A stretch of DNA of 64,000 bases from Roseburia sp. (GCA_019421345.1 JAHZFL010000001.1:275252-339251), one strand, 5' to 3'; positions 16,385 through 24,748 are shown, counted from the stretch's first letter. A program made the numbers and translations. Notes: a model not told the origin generated them from the letters alone.

Positions 16385-17782
16385 TTACTGTAACAACGCC
16401 AGAACACCCTGTGTCGCCTGGTTTGACTGCGCAAGCATAGACTGTCCTGCCTGTGCAAGAATGTTGTTCTTGCTGTACTCAACCATCTCCTCAGCCATGT
16501 CAGTATCACGGATTCTGGACTCTGCCGCCGTCGTGTTCTCAACGATGTTGTCGAGGTTGTCGATGGTGTGCTCTAAGCGGTTCTGCACTGCACCGAGCGC
16601 GGAACGCTGTGCGGAAACCTTTGCCAGGGCGTCTCCGATCGCATCCACAGCGTAGGTTGCTGCAACGCCGGTATCATCTGCGATATTTAAGCCCTTAACA
16701 CCCAGATAAGCGGCGTCCATCGCACTGACGTCCACGTTGATCTTGTTGGTCATGTCTGCGTCTGCGCCGACATGAAGGTTGAAGGAAAGCTTCTGGGAAA
16801 CATCCGCATAGCCCTTGCTGATGGTAAACTCCACCTTGCCGTTTGCTGCAGCACCTGCGTTAACAATCGCCTTATCTCCAGCCGCATTAGAAACACCAAT
16901 GCTGTTTGCCTTAGTCAGCTCTTCCTCCATCAACTCATATGCCTTATCTGCTGTAATTAGTGAAGAATTAGAATCAGAAACACCATCTACAACTTTTCCC
17001 ATACCGATCATCTTTGTGCCATCTGAAAATTCGACTGTACTTGTGTCTTTGATAAGCTTTTTCAACTCACCGATATCATCTACTTTAACCTCACCTTTGT
17101 CCATATTAGTCTGACCAGCATTATCTATTATTTTATACTGCTTTCCATCAATCGTGATTGTGTCATCCTTTGCTGTCACCTCTTGATCAAATTTTTTCTT
17201 GATCTCAGTGGGATCAGAACCAATAGTATATTCCTTACCACCAATCGTGACTGACTGTCCGTCTTTTAACTCGTCGATAACAAAGCTTGCACTATCCAGT
17301 GTCTCTGTCATCGTGCCCTTTAAGCCCGCGTCATGCGCTTTCATGTACTCTTTTACCATCGTTCCGTCGCCCTTGAGCAGATAAGTCTCATTGAACTTTG
17401 TGGTCTCTGCCACACGGTCGATCTCTTTGGTGAGCTGTGCGATCTCATTCTGAAGCGCCTGACGGTCATCCTGGGAGTTCGTTCCGTTGGAAGCCTGTAC
17501 GGCAAGCTCGTTCATTCTCTGTAACATGGAATGAACCTCTGTCAGCGCACCCTCGGCTGTCTGCACTGCGGAGACACCGTCCTGCGCGTTGGTGGAAGCC
17601 TGATCCAGTCCGCGGATCTGCTTTCTCATCTTCTCAGAAATGCTTAAGCCTGCTGCATCGTCTGCCGCACGGTTAATCTTGTAACCGGAGGACAACTTCT
17701 CTGAGGACTTCGCCTGCTGTCCGGTTGTGATGCCTAACATTCTGTTTGAGTTCATCGCTGTTAAATTGTGTTGTACTACCAT
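16385..17782 (-). CDS. hag: Flagellin
   Basis: The 465-residue filament subunit, exported by the flagellar type III system (no Sec signal). The conserved N-terminal coil starts MVVQHNLTAMNSNRMLG and includes KLSSGYKINRAADDAAGLSISEKMR (about 30-54). The D1 stretch has LQRMNELAVQASNG and the motif region later matched by TLR5. The middle (about 170-330) is variable and acidic. The C-terminal coil ends SNQATQGVLALLQ. It is one of the longer clostridial flagellins because of the middle domain. It is preceded by csrA; its leader carries CsrA-type sites. I find no sigma-28 promoter directly in front of hag, so expression may depend on transcription from upstream of csrA, which is where the invertible promoter lies. 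Confidence 0.97.
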   Translation of the reverse strand: MVVQHNLTAMNSNRMLGITTGQQAKSSEKLSSGYKINRAADDAAGLSISEKMRKQIRGLDQASTNAQDGVSAVQTAEGALTEVHSMLQRMNELAVQASNGTNSQDDRQALQNEIAQLTKEIDRVAETTKFNETYLLKGDGTMVKEYMKAHDAGLKGTMTETLDSASFVIDELKDGQSVTIGGKEYTIGSDPTEIKKKFDQEVTAKDDTITIDGKQYKIIDNAGQTNMDKGEVKVDDIGELKKLIKDTSTVEFSDGTKMIGMGKVVDGVSDSNSSLITADKAYELMEEELTKANSIGVSNAAGDKAIVNAGAAANGKVEFTISKGYADVSQKLSFNLHVGADADMTNKINVDVSAMDAAYLGVKGLNIADDTGVAATYAVDAIGDALAKVSAQRSALGAVQNRLEHTIDNLDNIVENTTAAESRIRDTDMAEEMVEYSKNNILAQAGQSMLAQSNQATQGVLALLQ

Positions 17783-17791
17783 AAATTTCTA

Positions 17792-17865
17792 CCTCCATGT
17801 GATAAATGTTTTTCCGCCATATCTGGCGGTCGCTTCTGCAGTTGTCACCGGGATTCCGTTCCCGG
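17792..17865 (-). promoter_or_regulatory. Structured hag leader with probable CsrA-binding sites
   Basis: Reading the minus strand: a hairpin CCGGGA/TCCCGG (17865-17848) displays ACGGAA in its loop, the textbook CsrA target. A second hairpin CCGCCA/TGGCGG follows (17829-17814). Then ATGGAGG (17798-17792) places an ANGGA motif on the Shine-Dalgarno sequence. CsrA bound at both would block flagellin translation, as known for hag of Bacillus subtilis. Confidence 0.7.
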
Positions 17866-17909
17866 AGCATATATGCAATAAGCCGTGCCCCTAGGTTAGC
17901 ATGGCATTA

Positions 17910-18149
17910 TTACCGTCTGTGCTTCTCCCTCATCAGGATGTCCGCGATCTCCCGCTTCGCCTTGTCGGAAATTCCCTTTTCCCGATAGTAGCCGGAAGTT
18001 TTTCCGCTTGCGGAGCTTCTTGCGATATTAACCTCGCGCGGTGCGTCCACCAGAAGATGGATATTGTTCGCCGAGCCTCCGGAAAATATCACGCGGACAT
18101 TTTCCCCGATGTCAATGTATTCTCCCGGACGAAGTGAAAGCTTTAGCAT
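17910..18149 (-). CDS. csrA: Carbon storage regulator / flagellin translation repressor
   Basis: A 79-residue RNA-binding protein that blocks translation at GGA motifs; in Gram-positive flagellates its main target is the flagellin mRNA. The start at 18149 (MLKLSLRPGEYIDIGENV) has GGGAGG at 6-base spacing. The family strand pattern is seen in VRVIFSGGSANNIHLLVDAPREVNIAR, with the RNA-contact segment REVNIARS-like at the end. The usual E. coli start MLILTRR is replaced by MLKLSLR. The tail, to residue 79, is basic. It lies 127 bases upstream of hag. FliW, its usual antagonist, is not in this window. Confidence 0.9.
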   Translation of the reverse strand: MLKLSLRPGEYIDIGENVRVIFSGGSANNIHLLVDAPREVNIARSSASGKTSGYYREKGISDKAKREIADILMREKHRR

Positions 18150-18231
18150 ACATAACCTCCCTGTTTCGATGTATTTTTCCATAAATAACGTGTATACTAG
18201 CGGTATCTGTCAGCCGGAATATCTGTGTGCC

Positions 18232-18266
18232 ATGCAACACAATGTATATTGTGTTGCATCCGCTTC
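18232..18266 (+). repeat. Left inverted repeat (recombination site) of the switch
   Basis: Arms ATGCAACACAAT (18232-18243) and ATTGTGTTGCAT (18248-18259) flank the core GTAT. CCGCTTC follows on the inner side. It matches the right site, read on the other strand, at 33 of 35 positions; the two differences are symmetric (C to T in one arm, G to A in the other). Confidence 0.85.
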
Positions 18267-18300
18267 CTTGTGATCATACGCGCTGCCGCCATCCTTGCTT

Positions 18301-18894
18301 CTATTTTAAGCAAACACTTTTAAATACCTCGTCACGGTCATCCTGCTCGATGCCGAGATAACGCTGTGTGATGGAAAACGAGGAGTGGTGATAAATCTCC
18401 ATCAAAAGAACGGGCGGTGTCCCCTGCTTCCACGCATAATAACCGAAGGTCTTGCGCAGGGAATGAGGGCTGATCACGCCGGAAAGCCGACATTTTTCCG
18501 CAGCCTTTCGGATGATCCGGTACGCCTGCACCCGGCAGATGTGCGCGCCGCCTTTTCCCTCAAACAAAAATCTCCTGCCGCACAGCGGGGCATCCTCCTT
18601 TTCTTCCCTCTCTCCCCGGTAAGCCTCCAACGCCAGACGGATTCCCTCATTGATGAAAATGCAGGTTCTTTTCCCCGTTTTCGCTTCGGTGATAGAAATA
18701 TGACCGCAAAAAGCTTTCTTTTTTACGTCGTACACATCCTCCCAGCGCAGCGAAAGAAGGTCTGAGACACGGAGCGCCGTGTTCAGTCCCATCACTAAAA
18801 GCAACTGATTGCGCGTATTTTTTTCTTCCTCTCTGTAATAATTGATGAACTTTTCCAAATCGTTCTTATCCCTGATCGGTTGTGCTGTATTCAT
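18301..18894 (-). CDS. Small tyrosine recombinase (predicted invertase of the flagellin switch)
   Basis: A 197-residue site-specific recombinase consisting almost only of the catalytic domain. The start at 18894 (MNTAQPIRDKND) has GGGAGG 7 bases upstream; the frame extends to 19002 but that would run into the palindrome. Catalytic residues are all visible: R42 (ALRVSDLL), K72 (EAKTGK), H144 and R147 (PHSLRKTFGYYAW), H169 or H170 (YHHSS) and the nucleophile Y179 (TQRYLG). The short N-terminal region lacks a full SAM-like core-binding domain. No excisionase or phage gene is near. Flanking inverted sites, the sigma-28 promoter inside the segment and the csrA-hag neighbour all suggest it flips its own segment. 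It could also act on distant sites. Confidence 0.88.
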   Translation of the reverse strand: MNTAQPIRDKNDLEKFINYYREEEKNTRNQLLLVMGLNTALRVSDLLSLRWEDVYDVKKKAFCGHISITEAKTGKRTCIFINEGIRLALEAYRGEREEKEDAPLCGRRFLFEGKGGAHICRVQAYRIIRKAAEKCRLSGVISPHSLRKTFGYYAWKQGTPPVLLMEIYHHSSFSITQRYLGIEQDDRDEVFKSVCLK

Positions 18895-18943
18895 ACCATT
18901 CCTCCCTGAACTGTTTTCCGTTTTAATTTTTTTGAAATAAGGG

Positions 18944-18970
18944 TAAAGTATTTCAAAATTGCGCCGATAT
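18944..18970 (+). promoter_or_regulatory. Perfect sigma-28 promoter inside the invertible segment, pointing away from csrA-hag
   Basis: TAAA (18944-18947), exactly 15 bases, then GCCGATAT (18963-18970): a full match to the flagellar sigma factor consensus. The transcript would start near 18977 at the edge of the right-hand palindrome. Downstream on the plus strand there is no gene, only the terminator and then ferritin in antisense. Such a promoter is pointless here unless the segment inverts. Confidence 0.9.
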
Positions 18971-19026
18971 AAAAAATGAAGCGGATGTAACACAATATAC
19001 ATTGTGTTACATCCGCTTCATTTTTT
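18971..19026. repeat. Right inverted repeat: 56-bp palindrome acting as recombination site and terminator
   Basis: Two 26-nt arms (18971-18996 and 19001-19026) are exact complements around ATAC, which is the left site's GTAT core on the other strand. The inner part ATGTAACACAAT matches the left site. The outer part adds GAAGCGG and six A or T, giving a stem followed by TTTTTT on both strands. It should end the sigma-28 transcript from the left and ferritin transcription from the right. Confidence 0.88.
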
Positions 19027-19077
19027 GTTCTTTCTCAAGCGAAACTCTTTTTCGTTGCTATCAGTTGTTATCGGAAA

Positions 19078-19587
19078 TTACAGTATCAGGGACGGCGCAG
19101 CATAAACTCGGGAAGCCATTTCACTGTTTAACATATAAAGGCTTCTCGCATCCTCTCCGTAAAGCTCCATTTTGGTAATCAGATCGTTAGAGTTTTTCTC
19201 CTCCTCCCCCTGCTCCTTAATAAACCAGTCCAGAAACTGAGTCGTGCGGAAATCATTGACTGCCTGTGCAGCCGCATAGATGCTGTTGATCAAACCGGTG
19301 ACATAGCGCTCATGCTTTAACGCCTCCTTCACCGGGTCCATCAGTCCCTCAAATACCTTGTCAGGCTTTGCGATTGCCTCAAAAGTGACCTTCTCGCCAT
19401 TATTATGAAGATACCGGTACATTAACATTGCATGATCCTGTTCTTCCTTCGCCTGCACCTCATACCAGTTCGCAAATCCTTCCAAGCCCTTCTGATTGTA
19501 GAAATTCGCCATATCCAGATAAAAATATGCCGAATAAAACTCCTGATTGATCTGCCTGTTCAATAATTCTGCCACCTTTTGATCCAT
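19078..19587 (-). CDS. ftnA: Ferritin (iron storage)
   Basis: A 169-residue bacterial ferritin forming the 24-subunit iron-storage shell. The start at 19587 (MDQKVAELLNRQINQEF) has AGGAGG at 7 bases; the longer frame is unsupported. Ferroxidase ligands are visible in NQEFYSAYFY (E17), EVQAKEEQDHAM (E50, H53) and the E in KHERYV, with Q/E in FIKEQGEEE. The four-helix bundle is complete. It is a single gene; its 3' end runs into the switch palindrome, which supplies a terminator. Confidence 0.93.
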   Translation of the reverse strand: MDQKVAELLNRQINQEFYSAYFYLDMANFYNQKGLEGFANWYEVQAKEEQDHAMLMYRYLHNNGEKVTFEAIAKPDKVFEGLMDPVKEALKHERYVTGLINSIYAAAQAVNDFRTTQFLDWFIKEQGEEEKNSNDLITKMELYGEDARSLYMLNSEMASRVYAAPSLIL

Positions 19588-19661
19588 GCTCTTACCTCCT
19601 GCAACTCTCTGTTTCTTTTGCATCTATCATAGTATAAAAATTTCTGCGCTGCAAGAAATTT

Positions 19662-22268
19662 TTATGCTTCTACCGACAGCACCTTGTAATCCTGCGCTTC
19701 CACGGTCTTTTTCAGCACTTCATCCGAAACCTCTGCGCTTAAATAAACGACAGCCGTGCCGTTCTCATGGCTGACTGCCGCCTCCGTCACCGCCGGAAGC
19801 TCCTCCAGGCACTTCTTCACACGCGCCTCACAGTGTCCGCACATCATACCCTCGATTTTCATTGTCTTTGTCATTGTCTTACTCTCCTTTTCTATTTCCA
19901 TATTTGTATCAACCGCAGAACCTGCGCTCCCTTCGTGTACCGCTTCATACTCCGGCACATAGGGATGTTTCAGCCGCTTATCCCGACTCGCATCGCCCAC
20001 CTTTAACAGATTCAGCCGGAGGGCGTTGGTCACGACGCAAAAGCTTGACAAGCTCATCGCCGCTGCGCCAAACATCGGATTTAACTGCCAGCCGAAAATG
20101 GGAATCCAGATACCCGCCGCCAGCGGAATCCCGATAACATTGTAGATAAACGCCCAGAACAGATTTTCATGGATGTTGCGCAGCGTTGCACGGCTTAACC
20201 GGATTGCCGCAGGCACATCCGAAAGACGGCTTTTCATCAGCACGACGTCCGCCGCATCAATGGCAATATCTGTGCCCGCCCCAATAGCAATTCCAATATC
20301 GGCGCGTGTTAAGGCAGGCGCGTCATTGATGCCGTCACCGACCATCGCAACCTTTCCTTTTTCCTGAAGCTTTCGGATCACGCGCTCCTTTCCGTCCGGC
20401 AGCACGCCCGCGATCACCTCGTCAACGCCCGCAAGCCTGCCGATGGCACGCGCCGTGCGCGCATTGTCTCCCGTCAGCATGACTACATGGATCCCCATGT
20501 TCTGAAGCTCGCGCACCGCCCGCGGGCTCTCCTCCTTGATCACGTCCGCAACTGCGATCGTTCCAAGCAATTTCCCTCCCCTTGCAAAAAACAGCGGCGT
20601 TTTTCCTTCCTCCGCCAGTATCTCGGCACGCGTTCTCACAGCCTCCGGCACGGAAACCTTCGTGCCGATGAACGCAAGATTTCCTCCGTAGACGCGCTCT
20701 CCCGCAAGGCTTGCGGTCAATCCGTTTCCCGGCAGCGCCTCAAACTCCGCCACCTCCCCGCTTGCAGTGATTTCCCGCTGGGACGCATAAGCGAGTACCG
20801 CCTTCGCGAGCGGGTGCTCGCTCTTTTCCTCCAACGCCGCCGCGTAGGAAAGCAGCTCATGCTCCGTATACCCCTCAGCCACCAGCACGTCCGTCACCTT
20901 CGGCTCTCCCTGCGTGATCGTTCCCGTCTTATCCAGCGCGACGATCCGCATTTTTCCGGTCTCCTCTAAGGATACCGCCGTCTTAAACATAATCCCGTGC
21001 CTTGCCCCCATGCCGTTTCCGACCATGATCGCCACCGGAGTCGCCAGACCAAGCGCACACGGACAGCTAATGACAAGCACCGAGATCGCCCGCGCAAGCG
21101 CAAATCCGACCGTCTCGCCCGCAAACAGCCAGACAGCCAGCGTAACCACCGAGATTGCGATCACCGCCGGAACAAAAACGCCGGAAACCCGATCCGCCAC
21201 CTTGGCGATCGGCGCTTTTGTCGCCGCTGCATCGCTCACCATCTGTATGATCTGAGAGAGGGTCGTGTCCTCTCCCACCCGCGTCGCCTCACATTTTAGG
21301 AAGCCGGACCGGTTGACCGTAGCGGCGGACACCTCATCGCCGACTGCCTTATCCACCGGAATACTCTCTCCGGTCAGCGCCGACTCATTGACGGCGCTGC
21401 TGCCCTCGATCACGATTCCGTCCACCGGAATATTCTCTCCCGGCCGCATCACGAAAATATCACCCTTCTTCACCTGCGCCGCCGGAATCTCCTGCTCGCA
21501 TCCGTCGACAAGCACCGTCGCCGTCTTTGGCGCAAGCCCCAGAAGCCCTTTGAGCGCATCGGTGGTCTTTCCCTTCGCGCGCGCCTCCAGCATCTTGCCG
21601 ACCGTGATCAGCGTCAGGATCATCGCCGCCGATTCAAAATAGAACTCGTGCATATACGACATCACGCCCGCCGGATCGCCGCGCATCTGCGCATCTGTCA
21701 TCGCAAAAAGCGCATAGGTGCTGTAAAGGAACGACGCACCCGCGCCGAGCGCCACAAGCGTATCCATATTCGGCGCGCCGTGAAACAGACTTTTTACCCC
21801 GCTGACAAAGAATTTCTGGTTGATCACCATGACTGCAACAGTCAAAAGAAGCTGCAACAGTCCCATCGCCACATGGTTTTCTGCCAGAAAGGACGGCGCC
21901 GGCCAGCCCCACATCATATGTCCCATCGAAAAATACATCAGAACTGCCAGAAATCCGACCGAGGCAACCAGCCTCTTTTTTAACAGCGGCGTCTCTTGGT
22001 CTGCGAGCAGGTCGGCAGCATTTTCTGACACAGAAGCGCCTCCCGCTCCCGTTTCCCCTGCGTCTGCGCCGCCTTTTTGGGACGCGCCATAACCCGCATC
22101 CTCGACCGCCCTGATCACCGCCGCCGCATCCGCCGTTCCCGTCACCCCCATCGAATTGGTCAAAAGGCTGACGGAGCACGATTCCACGCCCGGAACCTTT
22201 GCGACCGCCTTCTCCACGCGCGCGCTGCACGCCGCACAGCTCATTCCCGTCACATGATACTGTTCCAT
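19662..22268 (-). CDS. copA: Copper-exporting P1B-type ATPase with metal-binding domains at both ends
   Basis: An 868-residue membrane ATPase that exports Cu(I). The N-terminal HMA domain has GMSCAAC (C11, C14). The intramembrane CPC is in [12 protein letters not shown] (near 405), the phosphorylated aspartate in DKTGTITQG, followed by the HP motif EHPLAKAV and [11 protein letters not shown] second HMA domain, with GMMCGHC (C810, C813), is fused at the C-terminus after a charged linker; it looks like a CopZ chaperone joined to the pump. CsoR lies just upstream (35-base gap) and should repress both genes until copper rises. Confidence 0.96.
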   Translation of the reverse strand: MEQYHVTGMSCAACSARVEKAVAKVPGVESCSVSLLTNSMGVTGTADAAAVIRAVEDAGYGASQKGGADAGETGAGGASVSENAADLLADQETPLLKKRLVASVGFLAVLMYFSMGHMMWGWPAPSFLAENHVAMGLLQLLLTVAVMVINQKFFVSGVKSLFHGAPNMDTLVALGAGASFLYSTYALFAMTDAQMRGDPAGVMSYMHEFYFESAAMILTLITVGKMLEARAKGKTTDALKGLLGLAPKTATVLVDGCEQEIPAAQVKKGDIFVMRPGENIPVDGIVIEGSSAVNESALTGESIPVDKAVGDEVSAATVNRSGFLKCEATRVGEDTTLSQIIQMVSDAAATKAPIAKVADRVSGVFVPAVIAISVVTLAVWLFAGETVGFALARAISVLVISCPCALGLATPVAIMVGNGMGARHGIMFKTAVSLEETGKMRIVALDKTGTITQGEPKVTDVLVAEGYTEHELLSYAAALEEKSEHPLAKAVLAYASQREITASGEVAEFEALPGNGLTASLAGERVYGGNLAFIGTKVSVPEAVRTRAEILAEEGKTPLFFARGGKLLGTIAVADVIKEESPRAVRELQNMGIHVVMLTGDNARTARAIGRLAGVDEVIAGVLPDGKERVIRKLQEKGKVAMVGDGINDAPALTRADIGIAIGAGTDIAIDAADVVLMKSRLSDVPAAIRLSRATLRNIHENLFWAFIYNVIGIPLAAGIWIPIFGWQLNPMFGAAAMSLSSFCVVTNALRLNLLKVGDASRDKRLKHPYVPEYEAVHEGSAGSAVDTNMEIEKESKTMTKTMKIEGMMCGHCEARVKKCLEELPAVTEAAVSHENGTAVVYLSAEVSDEVLKKTVEAQDYKVLSVEA

Positions 22269-22303
22269 TTTTCTCTCATCCTCCCTCCTGCAAGCATAGC
22301 ACC

Positions 22304-22606
22304 CTATTTCATCAGCTTCTGTAACGTCGTCACAAACTCATCCACCGTCTCCTCTTTCCCATCCAGAATATCCTGCGTCACGCAGGTCCTGATATGGTTC
22401 GCAAGCAGAACCTTGTTAAAGCTGTTCAGTGCAGCCGTCACTGCTGCCACCTGCGTCAAAATATCGGTGCAGTAAGCGTCCCGCTCGACCATTCCACGAA
22501 TACCGCGCACCTGACCCTCGATGCGGCTTAGCCGATTTAACAGGTCCTTGTATTCCTTTTCTTCTCTCTGCTTTGTCTTATGACAGCAGCTATGCTCTTG
22601 ACTCAT
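22304..22606 (-). CDS. csoR: Copper-sensing repressor, CsoR family
   Basis: A 100-residue all-helical DNA-binding repressor released by Cu(I). The start at 22606 ([13 protein letters not shown]) has GGAG upstream; earlier ATGs of the frame lie inside the promoter. The Cu-ligand pattern is present: C in [10 protein letters not shown], then H and C in [10 protein letters not shown], the Cys-His-Cys set of true copper CsoR. The RIEGQVRGI motif of the family is near residue 27. It is first in the csoR-copA operon and has a palindromic operator overlapping its promoter. Confidence 0.95.
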   Translation of the reverse strand: MSQEHSCCHKTKQREEKEYKDLLNRLSRIEGQVRGIRGMVERDAYCTDILTQVAAVTAALNSFNKVLLANHIRTCVTQDILDGKEETVDEFVTTLQKLMK

Positions 22607-22640
22607 AAATTCTCCATCCCTCTCTTTTCTCATACGCAAA

Positions 22641-22692
22641 ATACCCCTATAGGGTATATTGTGATTATATACTGCCGGTAGGTATCTTGCAA
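22641..22692 (-). promoter_or_regulatory. csoR-copA promoter and CsoR operator
   Basis: Minus strand: TTGCAA (22692-22687), 17 bases, a perfect TATAAT (22669-22664), then the palindrome ATACCCTATAGGGGTAT (22657-22641) at the expected start point. The TACCC/GGGTA halves match known CsoR operators. Confidence 0.8.
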
Positions 22693-22766
22693 GCACTTTT
22701 TCATGGTTTCTGTTCCACCCCAAAAGATAGCCGGAGTGTTTCGTGCATAGGAATTTCCCAGCAATC

Positions 22767-22810
22767 AAAAAAAGGATGCATGACCACACGACCGGCATAC
22801 ATCCTTTTTT
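22767..22810 (-). terminator. Terminator of the Zn/Cd efflux operon
   Basis: A 15-bp stem with a single mismatch (AAAAAAGGATG... with CATCCTTTTTT) and a 13-nt loop, ending in a T-run on the minus strand just past the ATPase stop. Confidence 0.85.
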
Positions 22811-22817
22811 CAAAATA

Positions 22818-24686
22818 CTATTTTATTTTCAACGCGCGCATCGAATTTAAGATCGCAAGAACCGCAACTCCGACGTCCGCGAACACTCCGCTCCACATGC
22901 CGACAATGTGAAGGGTTGAGAGGATCAATATCAAAACCTTGACTCCTAAGGCAAACACAATATTCTGCTTTACGATCGCGAGCGTCCGCCGCGCGATGCG
23001 GACGACAGCCGCTATCTTTCTGACGTCATCGTCCATCAGCACAATATCCGCCGCCTCGATCGCTGCATCCGAGCCCATGCTTCCCATCGCAAAGCCGATG
23101 TCCGCACGCGTCAGCACCGGAGCATCGTTGATACCGTCGCCCACAAATGCAAGCTTCTCTTTTTCTTCCTGCGCGTCAAGCAGCGCCTCGACGTTTGACA
23201 CCTTATCGCCCGGCAAAAGCTCCGCATGAACCTCATCGATGCCAAGTTCCGCCGCCACATGTTCTGCCGCCGCAAGACGGTCTCCGGTCAGCATCACCGT
23301 TTTTTTCACGCCGACGCGTTTCATCGCCGCAAGCGCCTCCTTTGCGCCCTCCTTCACCGTATCCGCGATCACGATGCTGCCCGCAAACACACCGTCCTGC
23401 GCCACATAAACGACTGTTCCCGCACTCTTACAAGGCTCATAGGAAATCTTCTCTGTCTGCATCAGCTTTTCATTGCCAAGCAAAACATCCTTTCCGTCAA
23501 CCTTTACCAGAATGCCGTGTCCCGCCTTCTCCGTCGCATCTGTCACACGGCTCAGATCAAGCGCCTTTCCGTATGCCTCGCGAATGGATACCGCGATCGG
23601 ATGGTTGGAATATCCCTCGCCGTGTGCCGCAAGCTCCAGCAATTCTTCTCTGCTGCACTGCTTTGGCAGGATTTCCGTCACCTTAAATTCTCCCTTTGTC
23701 AGCGTGCCCGTCTTGTCAAAGACGATCGTTGTCATCTCCGCAACGGCCTCCAGATAGTTGCTTCCTTTTACCAGAACGCCCAGTCTTGAAGCAGCGCCGA
23801 TCCCTCCAAAAAATCCCAGCGGCACCGAGATCACAAGCGCACACGGGCAGGAGATCACAAGAAACGTACACGCCGTCTCAATCCATTCTCTCCATACGCC
23901 GCCGAAAAACAGCGGCGGAACGATCGCAAGGATCACCGCACCGATCGTCACGACCGGCGTGTAATATCTGGCAAAGCGCGTGATAAAATTCTCCACCTTC
24001 GCCTTCTTACTGCTCGCATTCTCCACAAGCTCCAATATCTTTGCAACCGTGGAATCATCAAATTCCTTCGTCGTGCGTACCCGGAGTGTTCCGCTTCCGT
24101 TGACACAGCCGCTGATAACCGTATCTCCGACAGACGCCTTGCGCGGGACGGACTCTCCGGTGAGCGCCGCCGTGTCAACGAGCGACTCGCCCTCTATGAC
24201 AATGCCGTCCAGAGGAATCCGCTCACCCGGCTTTACTACGATCACACTGCCGACCCCCACCTCATCGGGATCTACCTGCACCGGTACACCGTCCTGCTCA
24301 ATATTGGCATATTCGGGACAAATATCCATCATGTCAGAGATCGACTGTCTGGATTTGCCCACCGCGTAGCTCTGGAACAGCTCCCCCACCTGATAAAAGA
24401 GCATGACCGCCACCGCCTCGGAGTACTCCTGCACGCCAAACGCGCCAAAGGTTGCCGCCATCATCAGGAAATTTTCATCAAAGACCTGCCCGTTGCGGAT
24501 GTTTCTTGCCGCCTTAAAAATAATGTCGTAGCCGATCACCAGATAAGGGATCAAATACAGAAAGAACCAGACCGCTCCCTGTGTAATGATCTCGCCCAGT
24601 CCCAGATGCTCTCCCACAAAAAGCAGGAGAAATAATACAAACGCCGCACAAATGCGGTATAACATTGTTTTCTGCTTCTTTGTCAT
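22818..24686 (-). CDS. Heavy-metal P1B-type ATPase, Zn/Cd/Pb-type
   Basis: A 622-residue metal-exporting ATPase with no N-terminal HMA domain. The membrane ligand motif is ISCPCALVISVP (near 283), phosphorylation site FDKTGTLTKG, HP motif SNHPIAV and hinge [14 protein letters not shown]. Like other Zn/Cd/Pb pumps it has serine-valine-proline after the CPC (not ALGLATP of copper pumps) and a lysine and aspartate pattern in its last spans. The separate small HMA protein and an ArsR/SmtB-type sensor are upstream in the same operon, supporting Zn or Cd export. It has an inverted-repeat operator of its own 20-50 bases before the start. Confidence 0.92.
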   Translation of the reverse strand: MTKKQKTMLYRICAAFVLFLLLFVGEHLGLGEIITQGAVWFFLYLIPYLVIGYDIIFKAARNIRNGQVFDENFLMMAATFGAFGVQEYSEAVAVMLFYQVGELFQSYAVGKSRQSISDMMDICPEYANIEQDGVPVQVDPDEVGVGSVIVVKPGERIPLDGIVIEGESLVDTAALTGESVPRKASVGDTVISGCVNGSGTLRVRTTKEFDDSTVAKILELVENASSKKAKVENFITRFARYYTPVVTIGAVILAIVPPLFFGGVWREWIETACTFLVISCPCALVISVPLGFFGGIGAASRLGVLVKGSNYLEAVAEMTTIVFDKTGTLTKGEFKVTEILPKQCSREELLELAAHGEGYSNHPIAVSIREAYGKALDLSRVTDATEKAGHGILVKVDGKDVLLGNEKLMQTEKISYEPCKSAGTVVYVAQDGVFAGSIVIADTVKEGAKEALAAMKRVGVKKTVMLTGDRLAAAEHVAAELGIDEVHAELLPGDKVSNVEALLDAQEEKEKLAFVGDGINDAPVLTRADIGFAMGSMGSDAAIEAADIVLMDDDVRKIAAVVRIARRTLAIVKQNIVFALGVKVLILILSTLHIVGMWSGVFADVGVAVLAILNSMRALKIK

Positions 24687-24710
24687 ACATTTCTCTCCTT
24701 CTATTCAAAT

Positions 24711-24738
24711 ATACATATAAGCAATTATTTATATGTAT
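24711..24738 (-). promoter_or_regulatory. Second operator-like inverted repeat, before the Zn/Cd ATPase gene
   Basis: Perfect 10-bp arms ATACATATAA and TTATATGTAT with an 8-base spacer. The half-site CATATAA resembles that at the arsR promoter, so ArsR may bind both places. Confidence 0.55.
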
Positions 24739-24748
24739 GTCATAAGGT

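Larger units (their letters stand above)
18232..19026. mobile_element. Predicted invertible DNA segment (flagellin phase switch) carrying its own recombinase
   Basis: About 750 bases between two inverted lox-like sites hold only a tyrosine recombinase gene (minus strand) and, near the right end, a perfect sigma-28 promoter (plus strand, 18944-18970). Crossing over at the two GTAT cores would invert 18244-19000. The promoter would then face csrA-hag with a leader of about 118 nt, while in the present orientation it fires into the palindrome/terminator at the right end. This is the layout of the Salmonella Hin switch, but with a tyrosine recombinase. The inversion itself is inferred, not observed. 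Confidence 0.75.

Noticed and set aside
17783..17909. A separate sigma-28 promoter directly before hag
   Set aside because: No GCCGATAT-like -10 with TAAA at 14-16 bases was found in this stretch on the minus strand.
18190..18215. A sigma-A promoter between the left site and csrA (TATACA box)
   Set aside because: The -35 would be TTCCGG, only 2 of 6 to consensus; not called, although weak basal transcription of csrA-hag is not excluded.
18301..19026. Reading the recombinase as a prophage or integrative-element integrase
   Set aside because: No phage, conjugation or excisionase genes, and no tRNA target; the sites are inverted, not direct, and only 0.75 kb apart.
19065..19080. A CCGATAA motif on the minus strand near the ferritin stop
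   Set aside because: No TAAA at the right distance and no gene in the right place.
21634..22230. A 198-codon frame inside copA on the same strand
   Set aside because: Glycine- and arginine-rich shifted frame of copA, which is intact through this region.
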